Shown: piece by piece, positions 22,441 to 33,344 of the stretch | How positions within the stretch are numbered: position 1 is the stretch's first letter | Layout of the letters: each line of letters starts with the position of its first letter | Program-made: the position numbers and the translations under genes | Notes under the pieces: model-generated | The model's input: only the letters and a program-made list of their open reading frames with translations | What the model was told of the DNA's origin: nothing | Database searches by the model: none | Assembly: GCA_964035575.1 (NCBI GenBank) | Contig: OZ037884.1 | Span: forward strand, 930,001-994,000 | Reading direction: 5' to 3' | DNA from: Rhynchopus sp. YZ270_cl-10 | Lineage: Eukaryota; Euglenozoa; Diplonemea; Diplonemida; Diplonemidae | DNA length: 64,000 bases

Positions 22441-23010
22441 ATTTCAACAAAGAGATTTTTTTTTATCCCCCCACTGCAAGTGTTCCCCTTTTTTTATGTA
22501 GGACTGCATGGTTGGGTGTCCACCCCCGGTACAGCCGGTCATGTATACCAAAGTACACTGTTCACGAGAGTGCTTTGTATTTCATGTCAACTTTTTTTAA
22601 ACTCTAAAAAAAATCGAAAGCAAGGAAGAAAGAAAACCAGTAAAAAATCGACAGTGGAGATTGCACAACTGTGACAACACAACCGAGGCAACGACACTGC
22701 TCCAACAATTTATCAAAAAAGGAAGTTTCATTTAAACACTCCCCTCCCATCCTCAAACCGCTCGACGCTCGCCTAGTGGAGATGGGAAACACTGGGGCCA
22801 GGGTGAGCAACTGATTCAGTCCAGACAGAGTAGCGGTGGACATCAGAGGATTGGGGAACTGCCCACCCGCTGTTTCTTCAAATCGTGGCGGTCTCCGTTT
22901 ACGTGGAATCCACGTCACCTGCATCAAAGGTCACTTCGTATCTGCTCTACGTCGTCTGCTGAGAGAGGGTCGAGGGGAGTACTCTTGTTCTTCGCTCCGT
23001 CGTCAGCACC
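22440..23010 (+). repeat. Direct repeat flanking the A3 module, left copy
   Basis: Matches about 26280-26925, so the A3 gene with its flanks lies between two direct copies roughly 3.85 kb apart. Contains repeat S3b (22500-22590), an S1 repeat (22653-22720) and a GC-rich segment with GGGAAACACTGGGGCCAGGG. Such flanks allow expansion or loss of the module by unequal exchange. Confidence 0.85.
22653..22720 (+). repeat. Short interspersed repeat, family S1
   Basis: Copy within the left flanking repeat of A3; starts AGTGGAGATTGCACAACTGT and ends CAACAATTTATCAAAAAA. Confidence 0.75.
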
Positions 23011-23106
23011 TTCTTGCGGCCTTTGCGCACTTTCCGACCAAGCCTTGAACGGACCCCTCCTCCCCCACCCTCACCCTCACCCAACACTCTCAGATACTCT
23101 TTTGTG

Positions 23107-25413
23107 ATGGATTCGAGAGAGTGTTTAGATGTGGCGTTTTTGGGTGTGCCGGATGTGCAGGAGGTACAGGAGGTGCAAGAAGTGACCGACGTTGTCGATG
23201 TGGTTGACGTAGTGGACGTGACGGATGTGGACGACGTGGAGGTGATAGGCGGTGTCGACGATGGGTACGCAGGTGACGTCAGCCCCCCCGCAGGAGATCA
23301 GCCGCAACTGAGCCACCATCAGAATGCAAACCGAAAAAAGCTTCTGGCCGTCTTGATGGCAGTGCTGGTCATCCTCGCCCTCGCCATCGGGATCGGCGTC
23401 GGTGTCGGTGGAGCCTCATCCCCATCCCCCCCAGCACCCGGCTCCCCCGGGGTCCGCGGCACCCCCACCTCTTCGTTCCCAGACATCGACACCTCAACCC
23501 CATTTCTCTCTGGAGCAGACACTGTCGTCCGCATTGACTCACCTCCGGTGGCCCTTTCAAATGGTGTTGGAGAGTTTACCGTGCGTCTGATATACTCAGA
23601 AGGAGGGGTTGATAAGAGCGTATCTGATGGATTGAAGGTGGAGTGGATGATCAACAGGGTAGCGTACACAGGAAGCGAGGTGGTGGTGTCGATCGATGTG
23701 GGGAAGGATATAGGCAACAGCTTGCCGGTGTATGAAGTGACGGCGAATGCGGCAGCCAATTCGTGGGAGGCGAACAAAACGTTGTCTGCAAAGCTCTCTT
23801 ACTTTGAACTCAATGAAAACTCCGTTTTTTCGGAAACGCACTGCGACATCGAAGAAGTCTGCCCCGACACTCTCCTCAATCCTTCCAACTCCTCCAGCCA
23901 CACCATGCGTTGTGTCAGCACCAAGCCTACCGATAAAGACGTCGTTTTCCTCTCCAAAAAATGCGGCTTCATAGGCTCGATGCTACGAATCAATGAATCA
24001 TGGGTGTTCCTATCCCCAGAGAAGCTTGAAACGATCTTCAAAAACGCGTATGTCAACACAACGACTCCATCTGATCCGGGGATACCTCCGTTGAAGTACC
24101 GTGACGGAAGCATATTGAGTGAAGACAAGGCAGGTCCGTTCAGTATGGAAGGGACTGCTGAAGTGACGGCTGGGTTTGAAGCATCCTATGGGTTTTCGAT
24201 GAAGCCTGGGTTTGAACATTTGTTTCGTGTTGAATCGTACAGATTGCTGGAGCTGCGGGTGGTGGCGTCAGGGGAGTTTCAGGTTAATCTGGGCCTTTCT
24301 GCCAAAGTAGGCATCTCTGCTGGACTCGATATTTCATACAGAGCTGCCACGATAAAGAACCTATTCATACTGACGATTCCTGTCGGTGCAGCCCCCCTCT
24401 TGATTTTTGTGGACGCCTTTTTGAACCTCAACCTCAAAATAGTCGGGAAAATGGAGCTGGAAGCGTCGGCAGAGTTTGCTATGCAAGGCAAAATGAGGAT
24501 CGGGTTTGCGTACGACGCAGGTTATAGCTATCCGTCTTACGGTTATATCCAGGAGTTGCAGTGGCTGGCTGGGCCCTCCTTTCAGTCAGACTTCAAAACA
24601 ACGTGCGATCTGTCGGTGACCCCGTCGATAGAACCCGGGCTTTCATTTAAGTTTTTTAACGCTAAGCCTCAGGTGGACCTTGCAATGGGAATAGGCTTTC
24701 CTTTGGAACGTCAATTTCCTGCGCCCAGTACTGCTACGACGTGTGGTTGCCCCGATGAAGAAGACGAAGGAGGGAACTATCTGGACACGCTCAGTGCGCA
24801 GTTCCAGCCACGTTACCTCATCGATCTGTACTTCACCTATAGGAGAGAAACCTTCACCCTAGACAAAACGCCGCTGTACGAATCTTGCAATCCCTCCCCA
24901 AAGGGGCTCTGTGGAATGTGTGGATGCGTGCACTGCAACTGCTGGCTGTGCTACGATGAAACGTCTGCACCCGGTAGTCACGGATCCAGCCCTGCAATTA
25001 GCGATTCAATCTGTTATCATGAGTCGGACCGAAAATATGGGGAATTCAGCAAAAGCGAGTGTGTAGAGCATGGCTCTAATGGGCGCGGGGGTTTCGTAAG
25101 TGAATATTGCGTGTGGTCGAACGAAAACTGTTACTTCAGTCCTGCGCGAGCGGCAGAAAGTCTGGTTGAATCTTGCAAATACCTGCCCAATAGTGAATAT
25201 TGTGGTAATTATGCGTTTTGTGAGTGGAGCGGGGGAAGCTGTTCTGTGAACGAGGGGTTTCGTTTTGACTGCAACTTTTATTCCGAATCGAACTGTGAGG
25301 CGAGAGGCTGCGTGTGGGTGTCGTGGGCGAGACAGTGTGAAGCACATGATAAAGAATATGGTGCTGTGTACCCAATCGGAATGAGCGGTAACAACGACAT
25401 CGAGCTGTACTGA
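23107..25413 (+). CDS. Type II membrane surface protein A3, Cys-rich tail (array copy 3)
   Basis: Predicted 768 aa. The frame is open to 23014, but ATGGATTCGA at 23107 aligns with A1 and A2. N terminus and membrane anchor are as in A2. The ectodomain matches A1 in some patches (KIVGKMEL, TLLNPS) and A2 in others (IKNLFILTIPVG), with private patches of its own (FRVESYRLLEL, DAGYSYPSYGY, PRYLIDLYFTYRRETF). The Cys-rich tail is short-linked (SAPGSHGSSPA) and ends ARGCVWVSWARQCEAHD; the fragment at 18919-19194 carries the same tail. Family unrecognised; cell-surface location inferred from topology and NxS/T sites. Confidence 0.87.
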   Translation: MDSRECLDVAFLGVPDVQEVQEVQEVTDVVDVVDVVDVTDVDDVEVIGGVDDGYAGDVSPPAGDQPQLSHHQNANRKKLLAVLMAVLVILALAIGIGVGVGGASSPSPPAPGSPGVRGTPTSSFPDIDTSTPFLSGADTVVRIDSPPVALSNGVGEFTVRLIYSEGGVDKSVSDGLKVEWMINRVAYTGSEVVVSIDVGKDIGNSLPVYEVTANAAANSWEANKTLSAKLSYFELNENSVFSETHCDIEEVCPDTLLNPSNSSSHTMRCVSTKPTDKDVVFLSKKCGFIGSMLRINESWVFLSPEKLETIFKNAYVNTTTPSDPGIPPLKYRDGSILSEDKAGPFSMEGTAEVTAGFEASYGFSMKPGFEHLFRVESYRLLELRVVASGEFQVNLGLSAKVGISAGLDISYRAATIKNLFILTIPVGAAPLLIFVDAFLNLNLKIVGKMELEASAEFAMQGKMRIGFAYDAGYSYPSYGYIQELQWLAGPSFQSDFKTTCDLSVTPSIEPGLSFKFFNAKPQVDLAMGIGFPLERQFPAPSTATTCGCPDEEDEGGNYLDTLSAQFQPRYLIDLYFTYRRETFTLDKTPLYESCNPSPKGLCGMCGCVHCNCWLCYDETSAPGSHGSSPAISDSICYHESDRKYGEFSKSECVEHGSNGRGGFVSEYCVWSNENCYFSPARAAESLVESCKYLPNSEYCGNYAFCEWSGGSCSVNEGFRFDCNFYSESNCEARGCVWVSWARQCEAHDKEYGAVYPIGMSGNNDIELY

Positions 25414-26279
25414 TTCACTCAAAAGAGATAATATTCCTCCCCATTTGTGCCCCTTGTTGCCACACCCAGTGTAGCGTTGTGTTGTGTTGTATTTTTTGTC
25501 TGTCAAGTTTTCTTTTCTCCATTTTCCCTGAAAAGTATGCAGACAGACGTCTGCACCACAGCCCACATAGGAATGATTCCTCCCTTTCGATGTGGGTATT
25601 GTGGTAGAAGAAAATATACTTCCCTGACTTCCCCCTCACCTTTTCCCTGTTGTTGTGCATGAATGAAATGACTGTGTACCTGCTTGCAGTTTCCCTGTCA
25701 GCAACTCCCGCAACACTGCAGGGGTTCGATAACCCGCGGAGTGTCAGTGCCTGTGTCCCAGAGGCGTTGGCACTGTCAACTTCAAATATTTTTCTCCCCC
25801 CTGCCTGAACCTACAATACACAGGCCGAAAGTACCCTGTGTCCGTTTGTCCACAGTGTTTTTGGTGCACCAAGGTACACTGTCATGATAGGGCTTTTTGT
25901 ACTTCTAGTCATATTTCTCTTTCTTTTAGGTGACTATTCGTGTGTGACTCAACGTAGAATCATCGTTACCAAGTTTTCTCTCTTTTTTTTCAGGTCCTGG
26001 GCTCGACCTTAAATTGCATCCGGGGGTCCGTCCCTCTTTTTTTGAAAACTGAGGTTCCGCTCCTCCTATTTTTTGAAAGCTTGGTTGTGTTAGTGTAGAC
26101 AACATTATGTTTTTTCTGTCCAACGTTTAAAGGGGAGATGGGGGATAAAAACACCCCCCTTTCCCCGCCCCCTTTTTTCCCCCCACTTTTTTTTTTTAAA
26201 TCCCCTATTAGATATCCCCATTTCCCACACCACGTTTTTGGTGTGGGTTTTTCTTGTGGTGGGGATATTCAGATGGGCA
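25414..26279 (+). repeat. 3' flank of A3, shared with A1 and the inverted block
   Basis: Begins TGATTCACTCAAAAGAGATA, as after A2, and contains the S3a repeat at 25665-25786. 25912-26020 equals 15150-15258 and 21005-21120; 26020-26280 resembles 21120-21330. No separate gene. Confidence 0.75.
25665..25786 (+). repeat. SINE-like repeat S3a with a B-box-like word
   Basis: Carries GGTTCGATAACC (about 25723), close to the RNA polymerase III B-box GGTTCGANNCC, then CCTGTGTCCCAGAGGCGTT and CTGTCAACTTC. Related copies: 18549-18670 (minus), 45237-45358 (plus) and a 3' part at 60331-60375. No full tRNA fold was recognised, so the tRNA link is tentative. Confidence 0.55.
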
Positions 26280-26925
26280 AAAAAGAGATTATCCCCCCAC
26301 TACAACCATCACCCATTTTTTATGTGGGACTGTATGGTTGGGTGTCCACCCCCCGGTACAGCTGGTCATGTATACCAAAGTACACTGTTCACGAGAGGGC
26401 TTTGTATGTCAACTCTACTTTTTTAAATCTTTTAACTCTCTATCCACTCCAAAGATTGGTCAAAGATTGGATCCAGCAGGTAGCATCCAATCAACAGCCT
26501 TGGTAGTGCTGTTATTCGTCGACACCCCCTCAAAAAAAACAAGGGAAAAAAAAGGGGGGCAAAAAGAAAGTGGAAATTGCGCAAAACTGTGGCAACACAA
26601 CCGAGGCAACTACACTACTCCAACAATTTATCAAAAAAAGAAGTTTCATTTAAACACTCCCCTCCCATCCTCAAACCGCTCGACGCTCGCCTAGTGGAGA
26701 TGGGAAACACTGGGGCCAGGGTGAGCAACTGACTCAGTCCAGGACAGAGTAGCGGTGACATCAGAGGATTGGGGAACTGCCCACCCGCAACTTCTTCAAA
26801 ACGTGGCGGTCTCCGTTTACGTGAAATCCACGTCACCTGCATCAAAGGTCACTTCCTATCTGCTCTACGTCGTCTGCTGAGAGAGGGTCGAGGGGAGTAC
26901 TCTTGTTCTTCGCTCTCTTTTGTGA
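26280..26925 (+). repeat. Direct repeat flanking the A3 module, right copy
   Basis: Right-hand counterpart of 22440-23010, with its own S3b (26324-26412) and S1 (26569-26637) repeats. Beyond 26925 the sequence is unique up to the ABC transporter. Confidence 0.85.
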
Positions 26926-27625
26926 GCACCTTCGTGAAATGGTGTAGTGAGGGCTCAAGACTCTTATTCGCTGCGTCGATGTTCACATCCTCACCAAATA
27001 TTTTTGGTGTTGCGCCCGATCCAATATCGCAAAGGGAACACACCCCCTTTGCGTTTCCGAGCTGCTTTTTCATGTGAAATACATCTTTTTGTCATAGCTT
27101 GTTCCCACATCCCGTCCTCAGGCGCTTTTAGCTTGGGTGGCGTCGGTGGGGGTACAACGCGAGCTGGAGGCGGCCGAATGGCTTGCTGAGTTGCTCAGTG
27201 GGTGTGGAGGTGCATTCTCAGTTACGATGCCGTGTATCTCCCGTGTCGGTGTTCTCCGTTCGCTCTCACACTGTAGATGCTTACCGCGTCTTCTTTTAGC
27301 AGCCACCTCACGCTGTGTCTTGTATGCACAAAACGTGTCGTATCTTCACTTCAGTTCCTTTCATGATCACCTCGGACTTTGTGTTGGATTGAGGTCCTCC
27401 CACACACTTTCCCCACAGCCTTAGCGTTATGGAAACTAACGTATCACGAAGAACCTTATCAAAATGAAGTACACTACATTTAAAGTACGGTACAGACCAT
27501 TTTTTTTACATCATAACCACCATGCACACAACAAAAATTTCAGTTCCTTTCACCCACCGCTTCCACCTCTACAGACCCCCCTTCCCCCTTCCCCCACATC
27601 CCCCCACACACACCCCTACAACACA
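26926..27625. other. Unique stretch and C-rich leader before the ABC gene
   Basis: Open frames of 60-100 residues exist but look random. The last 90 bp are strongly C-rich (CACCTCTACAGACCCCCC..) and end CTACAACACAATG, a plausible trans-splice acceptor and start context. Confidence 0.4.
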
Positions 27626-30600
27626 ATGACAATGGAAGCTGAAATGCAAGAAGCCGCTTCTCCTGAGATCACCACCACCACCACCACCGCCACCACCCTT
27701 CCCACCACTGCCCCTGCAGACGCTTCTATCGAAACCTGGAGAGCAGACGAAGCAACACGGCATGAGCAGGAACACTACACCACCGCAGACGAAGATGACA
27801 ATGCATTCAACCACGAAGAATGCAGTGTCTTCAGCAGGGTCCTGCTGTGGTGGTTGACGAAAATGATCCTGGGGGGGTTGAGAAGGAAAGGGGAGTGGGA
27901 TGGTTTGGACGCCCCATCTTTACCGCCAAGGTTCAAAGCGCATAACGTTCTTCCCGTTGCAAAGAAACAATGGGCGGATGAGATGGATCTGGCACAACGT
28001 GAAGCAAGAGACCCTTCCTTTTTGAAGGTCCTCCTCGCAATGTGGAAGACCGATCTGTACAAGGGGTTTGCCTGGGCGTTTCTCCAGGGGATCGTTTCGA
28101 CGGCAGTCAAACCTCTGCTTCTGCTCTTCCTCATCAAACGGATTGACGACGGACACACCGACTGGGAAGTTGCCGGATACGTCATCGGCCTTAGCTTCAC
28201 CCTCTTCCTCGAAGGGGTGAGCACAGGAAACTCTCGCTCAATGTTCACAGACACCATTGGTAGCGCCTACCTCGCGACCACAGCAAGCCTTGTACAGTCA
28301 AAAGCGCACAGCATCGCCCCAGGCGCAGTGTCAAATGAAAAGGCGATTCTCGGAACCGATGTGATCAAGGCATATGAGTCCTTCAAGCAGCTCTGCCTCC
28401 TCCCAATGGCTATTACCAGTATTTTGTCAGGTCTGATCATGCTATACGTTGCAGTAGGCTGGCCATGTGTCTTTGGTCTTGGTGTGATTGTTATCATTCT
28501 TAGCATTTCGTTTTACCTCGGTGCATTGGTAAAGGATGTAGAAGAAGAGGTCTGCGAATCCTCGGATGTGCGGGTAGGAATTACTGGGCAAATCATTGAA
28601 GGGATTAAGGCAATTAAATACACAGCGTGGGAGGAGCAGTTCTTCAAGGTGGTGGTGAAGGCGAGGAACATTGAGTGCGAATTCATTGAGAGGCACAGGA
28701 TTTTGCATATGGCGGCGATTCAGTTGGGGCGTGCCAACCCTATTCTGTCAGCCTGCGCGACGTTCTTGGGTCTGCACTACACTGGACACGATCTCAAGCC
28801 TGCCTACGTCTTTGCTGCCCTCACTGTCTACCAATCACTTCGTCTCGCATTAACCTGTATTCCTATGGGAATGACGTTGCTTATGTCCTTTTTAGTCTCC
28901 ATCAAGCGTGTATCTCACTACCTTGCAACACCGGATGTAGAGGGCCGTGATGACATCACAAAATCGCAAGAAACGCACCTCGGGGCAAAGCTTTTCAACG
29001 CCGGCTTCCAATGGAGTAAACTGGTCACAACCAAAGAAAACAACGAGCCCGCAAACACCGAGGTACGCTCCACTTCTTCAGAACCTTCATTCGAAGTGTT
29101 CATCGACGATTTGGAGCTTCGTCGCGGTTCGGTCACAGCAGTGGTAGGCCAGGTTGGGTCAGGAAAGACATCTCTGGTCTCCGCCATCATAGGAGATATG
29201 CACAAAAAGGAGGTTCAAGCGAGCGATTCAACCATCTTGATCGACCCCGATATCGCCTATGTCCCACAACGTGCCTTTATTGTTTGCGGTACTATCAAGG
29301 AGAATATTCTGATGGGTCGCGACTACGACAGACAGCGTTTCCATGATGCAGTCTGCACCGCAGCGTTGGACCACGACCTTGCGGTTCTGCCTGCGGGGGC
29401 GCAAACTGCGATTGGTGAGAGGGGTGTGACGCTCTCAGGGGGGCAGCAACAGCGTGTTGCGATTGCGCGCGCTGTGTATGACACTCCAGGGCTTCTTCTC
29501 TTAGATGACCCTCTCGCAGCTGTGGACTCCTCGGTCGGGGCGAGCATCTTCAACGCACTCAAAAGCTACACCAAAACCCACAACTGCGCGACCCTCATAG
29601 TTCTCAACCAGCTTCACCTCCTCCCCTTCACGGACTACGTCTACATGATTCGCTCCGGCAGGGTCGAAGAGAGTGGCCGCTACGCAGAATTGATGGACAA
29701 AGATGAAGTCAAAAAGGATATTTACCCAACCTCTCCAGGACTGCAAAGTCAGAGCAGGTCCTTGAAGGATTTTGTGAGGGAATCGGAGAAGTCGATGAGG
29801 GACTGCAAAGAGACGTTGATGTCTGCGAATAAGGCGAGAGACGAGGCTGCTGCGGAGGAGGCTGCGGCAGTGAAGATGGTGTCTCCACAACAGAAGGATT
29901 TGCTTGCATTTGACGTCGCAGAGAATGGGTCACCAGCCTCCCCAAAGACGTTGGTTCAATTTGTGGAGAGAAATGAACCTGAGACTGAATCAACCGAAAA
30001 ATTCATTGCTGCAGAGAAATCTGTTGTTTCGCTGGACAAACCTCATATCGTCGATGTTAACGGAGGTGATGGAGCGAACGGAGACGCAGTATCGCGCAGC
30101 AAAAAGCTGATGCGCGACGAAACCGTCGAATCCGGTACAATGTCCGACTCTATCTACATCGGATACCTCAAGGCGATGGGGTGGGGCAACTTCATCCCTG
30201 GGGCTGCCGCGTGTATGTTTGCCTACATCATCATGGGCTTCGGCGATCGCTGGCTCGCAGAATGGGTGCAACGTGAAGACGACTACCGCACAGATCGCGA
30301 GGCCCTCGAGCTCAACCCCAACCACGTCGTGACACATGACTACCCAGATGAGATTTTGTTCTCCGCTGTGTACGCCTCCGCTACAGTCTCCATGGTCATC
30401 TTCATGGTCATTTCTACCTACTTCCTTGGAACTGGAACTACCCTTGCTTCGATCCGCCTTCACGACGATACGATGCAACGTCTTCTCCACGCCCCGGTCT
30501 CTTGGTTTCAGGAAACCCCTTCGGGGAGAATCCTTTCGAGGCTGTCTTCAGATCTGTCTGTAGTGGACAGCTCCTTGAGTCACTTCTTTGAGCACTGTTT

Positions 30601-31906
30601 GAACTTCTTTTGTACTTTGTTGGTGTTGTTCACTATCATGATAATGGTCGTGCCTCCAGTGGCAGTGGTGTTGGTGATGGCAGCGTTGATTTACATTATA
30701 CAACTGAAAGGCGCGGATGCGACGAACAGAGATTTGAAGAGATTGGCGAATGCGAGGAATGGGGCAGTGTTGACAGGGCTTGCGGAGACAATTCATGGGC
30801 AAGGTAGGTCGCTTCTGCGCTCAATGTCGTTCGTTGATTATAGCGAGGAAAAATTCGGGATTTATGTCGACAAAATGAACCGCTTCAACTATCTCTCCTC
30901 TGCCGTCATATCCTGGCAGTCCCTCTGGTGCACCTCTGTCGCAACCGTCATCGCAACCAGCACTGCAGTCTTCATGGTCTGGGGCCCCCTCACCTTCAAC
31001 ACCTCCGAGGTCGGTCTCGCCCTTTCCTATTGCTTTCTGCTTCCATACTTCTTGCTTTTCTTTTCAGTCACCTTTTCGATATTGCGTTTGAATATGACCT
31101 CTCTTGAGAGGCTTCTTCAATACAATGGTGATGAAGTCGAACAAGAACCTGATTGGCACGTTGAAAACGAACCCCCCGCAGAATGGCCGCAAAAGGGGGA
31201 AATCCACTTCGATTCCTCTGAGTTGACATACCGTGTAGGTCTTCCCCCAGCTTTGAAAGGAATTGATTTGACGATTTCGCCAAATGAGAAGGTGGGAGTG
31301 GTAGGACGGACCGGGGCAGGAAAAAGCAGTCTCGCAGTTCTTCTCTTCCGCCTCGTTGATGTCAGCGGAGGATGCGTCAAAATCGATGGAATCGACGTCC
31401 GCAAAGTCGGCCTCCAACGCCTCCGGAAATCCCTCGGTGTTATCCCGCAAGAGCCTTTGCTAATGGTAGGAACCGTAAGACAAAATTTAGACCCATTTGA
31501 GGATCATACCGAAAAGGAAGTGCTTTCCGCGCTGCACCGGGTAGGATTAGAAGGGGTTGCCTTGGACACCTATGTGGGAGATGCTGCAGACACGCTGTCA
31601 TCAGGGCAGAGGCAATTGATCTCCTTGGCACGCACTCTGCTGAGGAAGGTAAAGATCATTATCATGGACGAGCCCACCTCCTCCATCGACCCCTTAACCG
31701 ATAGTATCGTACAAAGGGTAGTGCGTGAGGAGTTTAGTGACTGTACGGTGGTGACAATTGCGCACAGATTGCATACTATTATCGATTCTGACAGAGTCAT
31801 CGTGATGAGTGATGGATTGATTGCAGAAGTAGGTCCACCCCAAGAATTAATGAAAAACGAATCCTCTCATTTGACGAAGTTAGTTAGAGATTTGGAGCAT
31901 GAGTGA
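27626..31906 (+). CDS. ABCC (MRP-like) ABC transporter
   Basis: Predicted 1426 aa: an ATP-driven full transporter, membrane domain then nucleotide-binding domain (NBD), twice. Known ABCC substrates are organic anions, glutathione conjugates and drugs; the substrate here is unknown. NBD1 has Walker A GQVGSGKTS (about 508), signature LSGGQQQ (about 603) and Walker B LLLLDDPLAAVD (about 622). NBD2 has Walker A GRTGAGKSS (about 1227), signature LSSGQRQ (about 1324) and Walker B IIIMDEPTSSID. Asp in place of Glu after NBD1 Walker B is the usual ABCC asymmetry. There is no extra N-terminal membrane domain, so it is a short ABCC (MRP4/5-like layout). The frame is open from 27464, but that part is the C-rich leader; ATG at 27626 follows CAACACA, with a second ATG two codons later. 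A charged linker (about residues 710-880) joins the halves. No intron. Confidence 0.95.
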   Translation: MTMEAEMQEAASPEITTTTTTATTLPTTAPADASIETWRADEATRHEQEHYTTADEDDNAFNHEECSVFSRVLLWWLTKMILGGLRRKGEWDGLDAPSLPPRFKAHNVLPVAKKQWADEMDLAQREARDPSFLKVLLAMWKTDLYKGFAWAFLQGIVSTAVKPLLLLFLIKRIDDGHTDWEVAGYVIGLSFTLFLEGVSTGNSRSMFTDTIGSAYLATTASLVQSKAHSIAPGAVSNEKAILGTDVIKAYESFKQLCLLPMAITSILSGLIMLYVAVGWPCVFGLGVIVIILSISFYLGALVKDVEEEVCESSDVRVGITGQIIEGIKAIKYTAWEEQFFKVVVKARNIECEFIERHRILHMAAIQLGRANPILSACATFLGLHYTGHDLKPAYVFAALTVYQSLRLALTCIPMGMTLLMSFLVSIKRVSHYLATPDVEGRDDITKSQETHLGAKLFNAGFQWSKLVTTKENNEPANTEVRSTSSEPSFEVFIDDLELRRGSVTAVVGQVGSGKTSLVSAIIGDMHKKEVQASDSTILIDPDIAYVPQRAFIVCGTIKENILMGRDYDRQRFHDAVCTAALDHDLAVLPAGAQTAIGERGVTLSGGQQQRVAIARAVYDTPGLLLLDDPLAAVDSSVGASIFNALKSYTKTHNCATLIVLNQLHLLPFTDYVYMIRSGRVEESGRYAELMDKDEVKKDIYPTSPGLQSQSRSLKDFVRESEKSMRDCKETLMSANKARDEAAAEEAAAVKMVSPQQKDLLAFDVAENGSPASPKTLVQFVERNEPETESTEKFIAAEKSVVSLDKPHIVDVNGGDGANGDAVSRSKKLMRDETVESGTMSDSIYIGYLKAMGWGNFIPGAAACMFAYIIMGFGDRWLAEWVQREDDYRTDREALELNPNHVVTHDYPDEILFSAVYASATVSMVIFMVISTYFLGTGTTLASIRLHDDTMQRLLHAPVSWFQETPSGRILSRLSSDLSVVDSSLSHFFEHCLNFFCTLLVLFTIMIMVVPPVAVVLVMAALIYIIQLKGADATNRDLKRLANARNGAVLTGLAETIHGQGRSLLRSMSFVDYSEEKFGIYVDKMNRFNYLSSAVISWQSLWCTSVATVIATSTAVFMVWGPLTFNTSEVGLALSYCFLLPYFLLFFSVTFSILRLNMTSLERLLQYNGDEVEQEPDWHVENEPPAEWPQKGEIHFDSSELTYRVGLPPALKGIDLTISPNEKVGVVGRTGAGKSSLAVLLFRLVDVSGGCVKIDGIDVRKVGLQRLRKSLGVIPQEPLLMVGTVRQNLDPFEDHTEKEVLSALHRVGLEGVALDTYVGDAADTLSSGQRQLISLARTLLRKVKIIIMDEPTSSIDPLTDSIVQRVVREEFSDCTVVTIAHRLHTIIDSDRVIVMSDGLIAEVGPPQELMKNESSHLTKLVRDLEHE

Positions 31907-33344
31907 GAAGGGGAGGGGGAGGGGGGAAAAAGGTGTGGGTTTTTATCAGGGTGGTGGAAGGAAATGAAAAAAATTTAAAAAAAAGGCGAAAAAAAAGGTC
32001 ATTTTTTCTCAGTGTGTATAAAAAGTATTCAGTCTAAAGGGGGGTGTCCTTTTAGGGATTCATCAAATTTTTTTTTCTCTCCTGTGCCGTCATTTGGCCA
32101 AAAAGACAGATGAAACGAATGACCCGTCAGGTTATCAAAAAATCAATGCTTTTTTTAAGGTGACAAAGTGGAGATTGCACAAACTGTGGCAGCACAACCG
32201 AGGTAACTACCACTACTCCAACAATTTTATCAGGAAAAAAAGGAAAAAAAAACTCTTGATTTCAGAGCGTGTGTAATTGTTCAAAAAAAAATGTTTTTTT
32301 TTTTTTTTTTAAAGAGTGTGATGTTTCGTTCCTGAGAGTGCTTATACCCTCTCGGGGTTTTCGGCCTCCTTTACTTAGATGTGTGTGCACACTCTCACGA
32401 GGCACATTCATTTTTCAAATTTTCTTTTTTTTTTGTGTGATCATTTGACAAATAATGAGGCTTAACTTTGGCCCCGCAACTTGGGTGTCATTTTTTTCTC
32501 TATTATTTTGTTTTCTTTTTTTCTACTTTTTTTTTTCATTTGGGAAAGCGAGGGTATATCAACTAGACGGGCCGTCCCCCACAACTGCGCGTGATTCTAC
32601 AGCGGTTGCTTGAGGAGTGAATGCCCTTCACAGTTGATATGATGACCACCCCCCCGACACCCCCACTACCACCACATCCCCTCCATCTCTCCCCTCCCAC
32701 AAAAAAAAAAAACCACAAAAAGAAACGAACCCGTCTTGCTTGGTTTTGTCTTGTTATCTGTTTTGCATTCTGCACGGTTCAGAATCTTTCTTCTCTGTTG
32801 CTTTGAATCGATGTATGTGCACGTGAAGCACATTCATCTTTCAACTTTTCGTTTTTTTTTAAAGGTGAGGCTCAAGTTTTGATCTTAAACTTTTTTTTAA
32901 GATACGGCCTGTGCGAGAAGCATATCCAGCCTTCTACTTTTTCTGGTTAGTTATATACTGTATAGCCTAGTTATATGGCCTAGTTTTTTTACTGTATACT
33001 GTAATGGCTGACACAGAGGGTATCCCCCCCCCGAATAGGTATTGGTGGTATAATAGATATTTTGTTGTTCCACCTCTGCCCACCCCCCACTATCGTAACA
33101 TTGTTTAAGGTGGCTAAGCACGTGAGGCTTAGGTTCATCTTATAAAAAATTCTGTGACTTTTTTTTTTTCTAGTGTTTTTACCAGGGCCTTTTCTAAGTC
33201 CATGGGCCCATGGCACCCCTCCGAAAACACACTTTTTTTCTGTACAAATGCCACACGTAAAAAAAATATTTTTTCTGTACAAATGCCACAGGCAAAATAT
33301 TTTTTCTGGACTTTTGCCACATGGGAGGTGGGGGGGGGTGGGGG
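31907..33344. other. Gene-free stretch with short repeats
   Basis: Holds an S1 repeat (32167-32233) and family H hairpins at about 32376-32418, 32810-32850 and 33106-33147. 33215-33315 is a degenerate tandem repeat of TTTTTTCTGTACAAATGCCA; its inverted copy stands at about 34127-34155. No gene. Confidence 0.55.
32167..32233 (+). repeat. Short interspersed repeat, family S1
   Basis: AGTGGAGATTGCACAAACTG to CTCCAACAATTTTATCA, with A-rich 3' flank. Confidence 0.75.
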
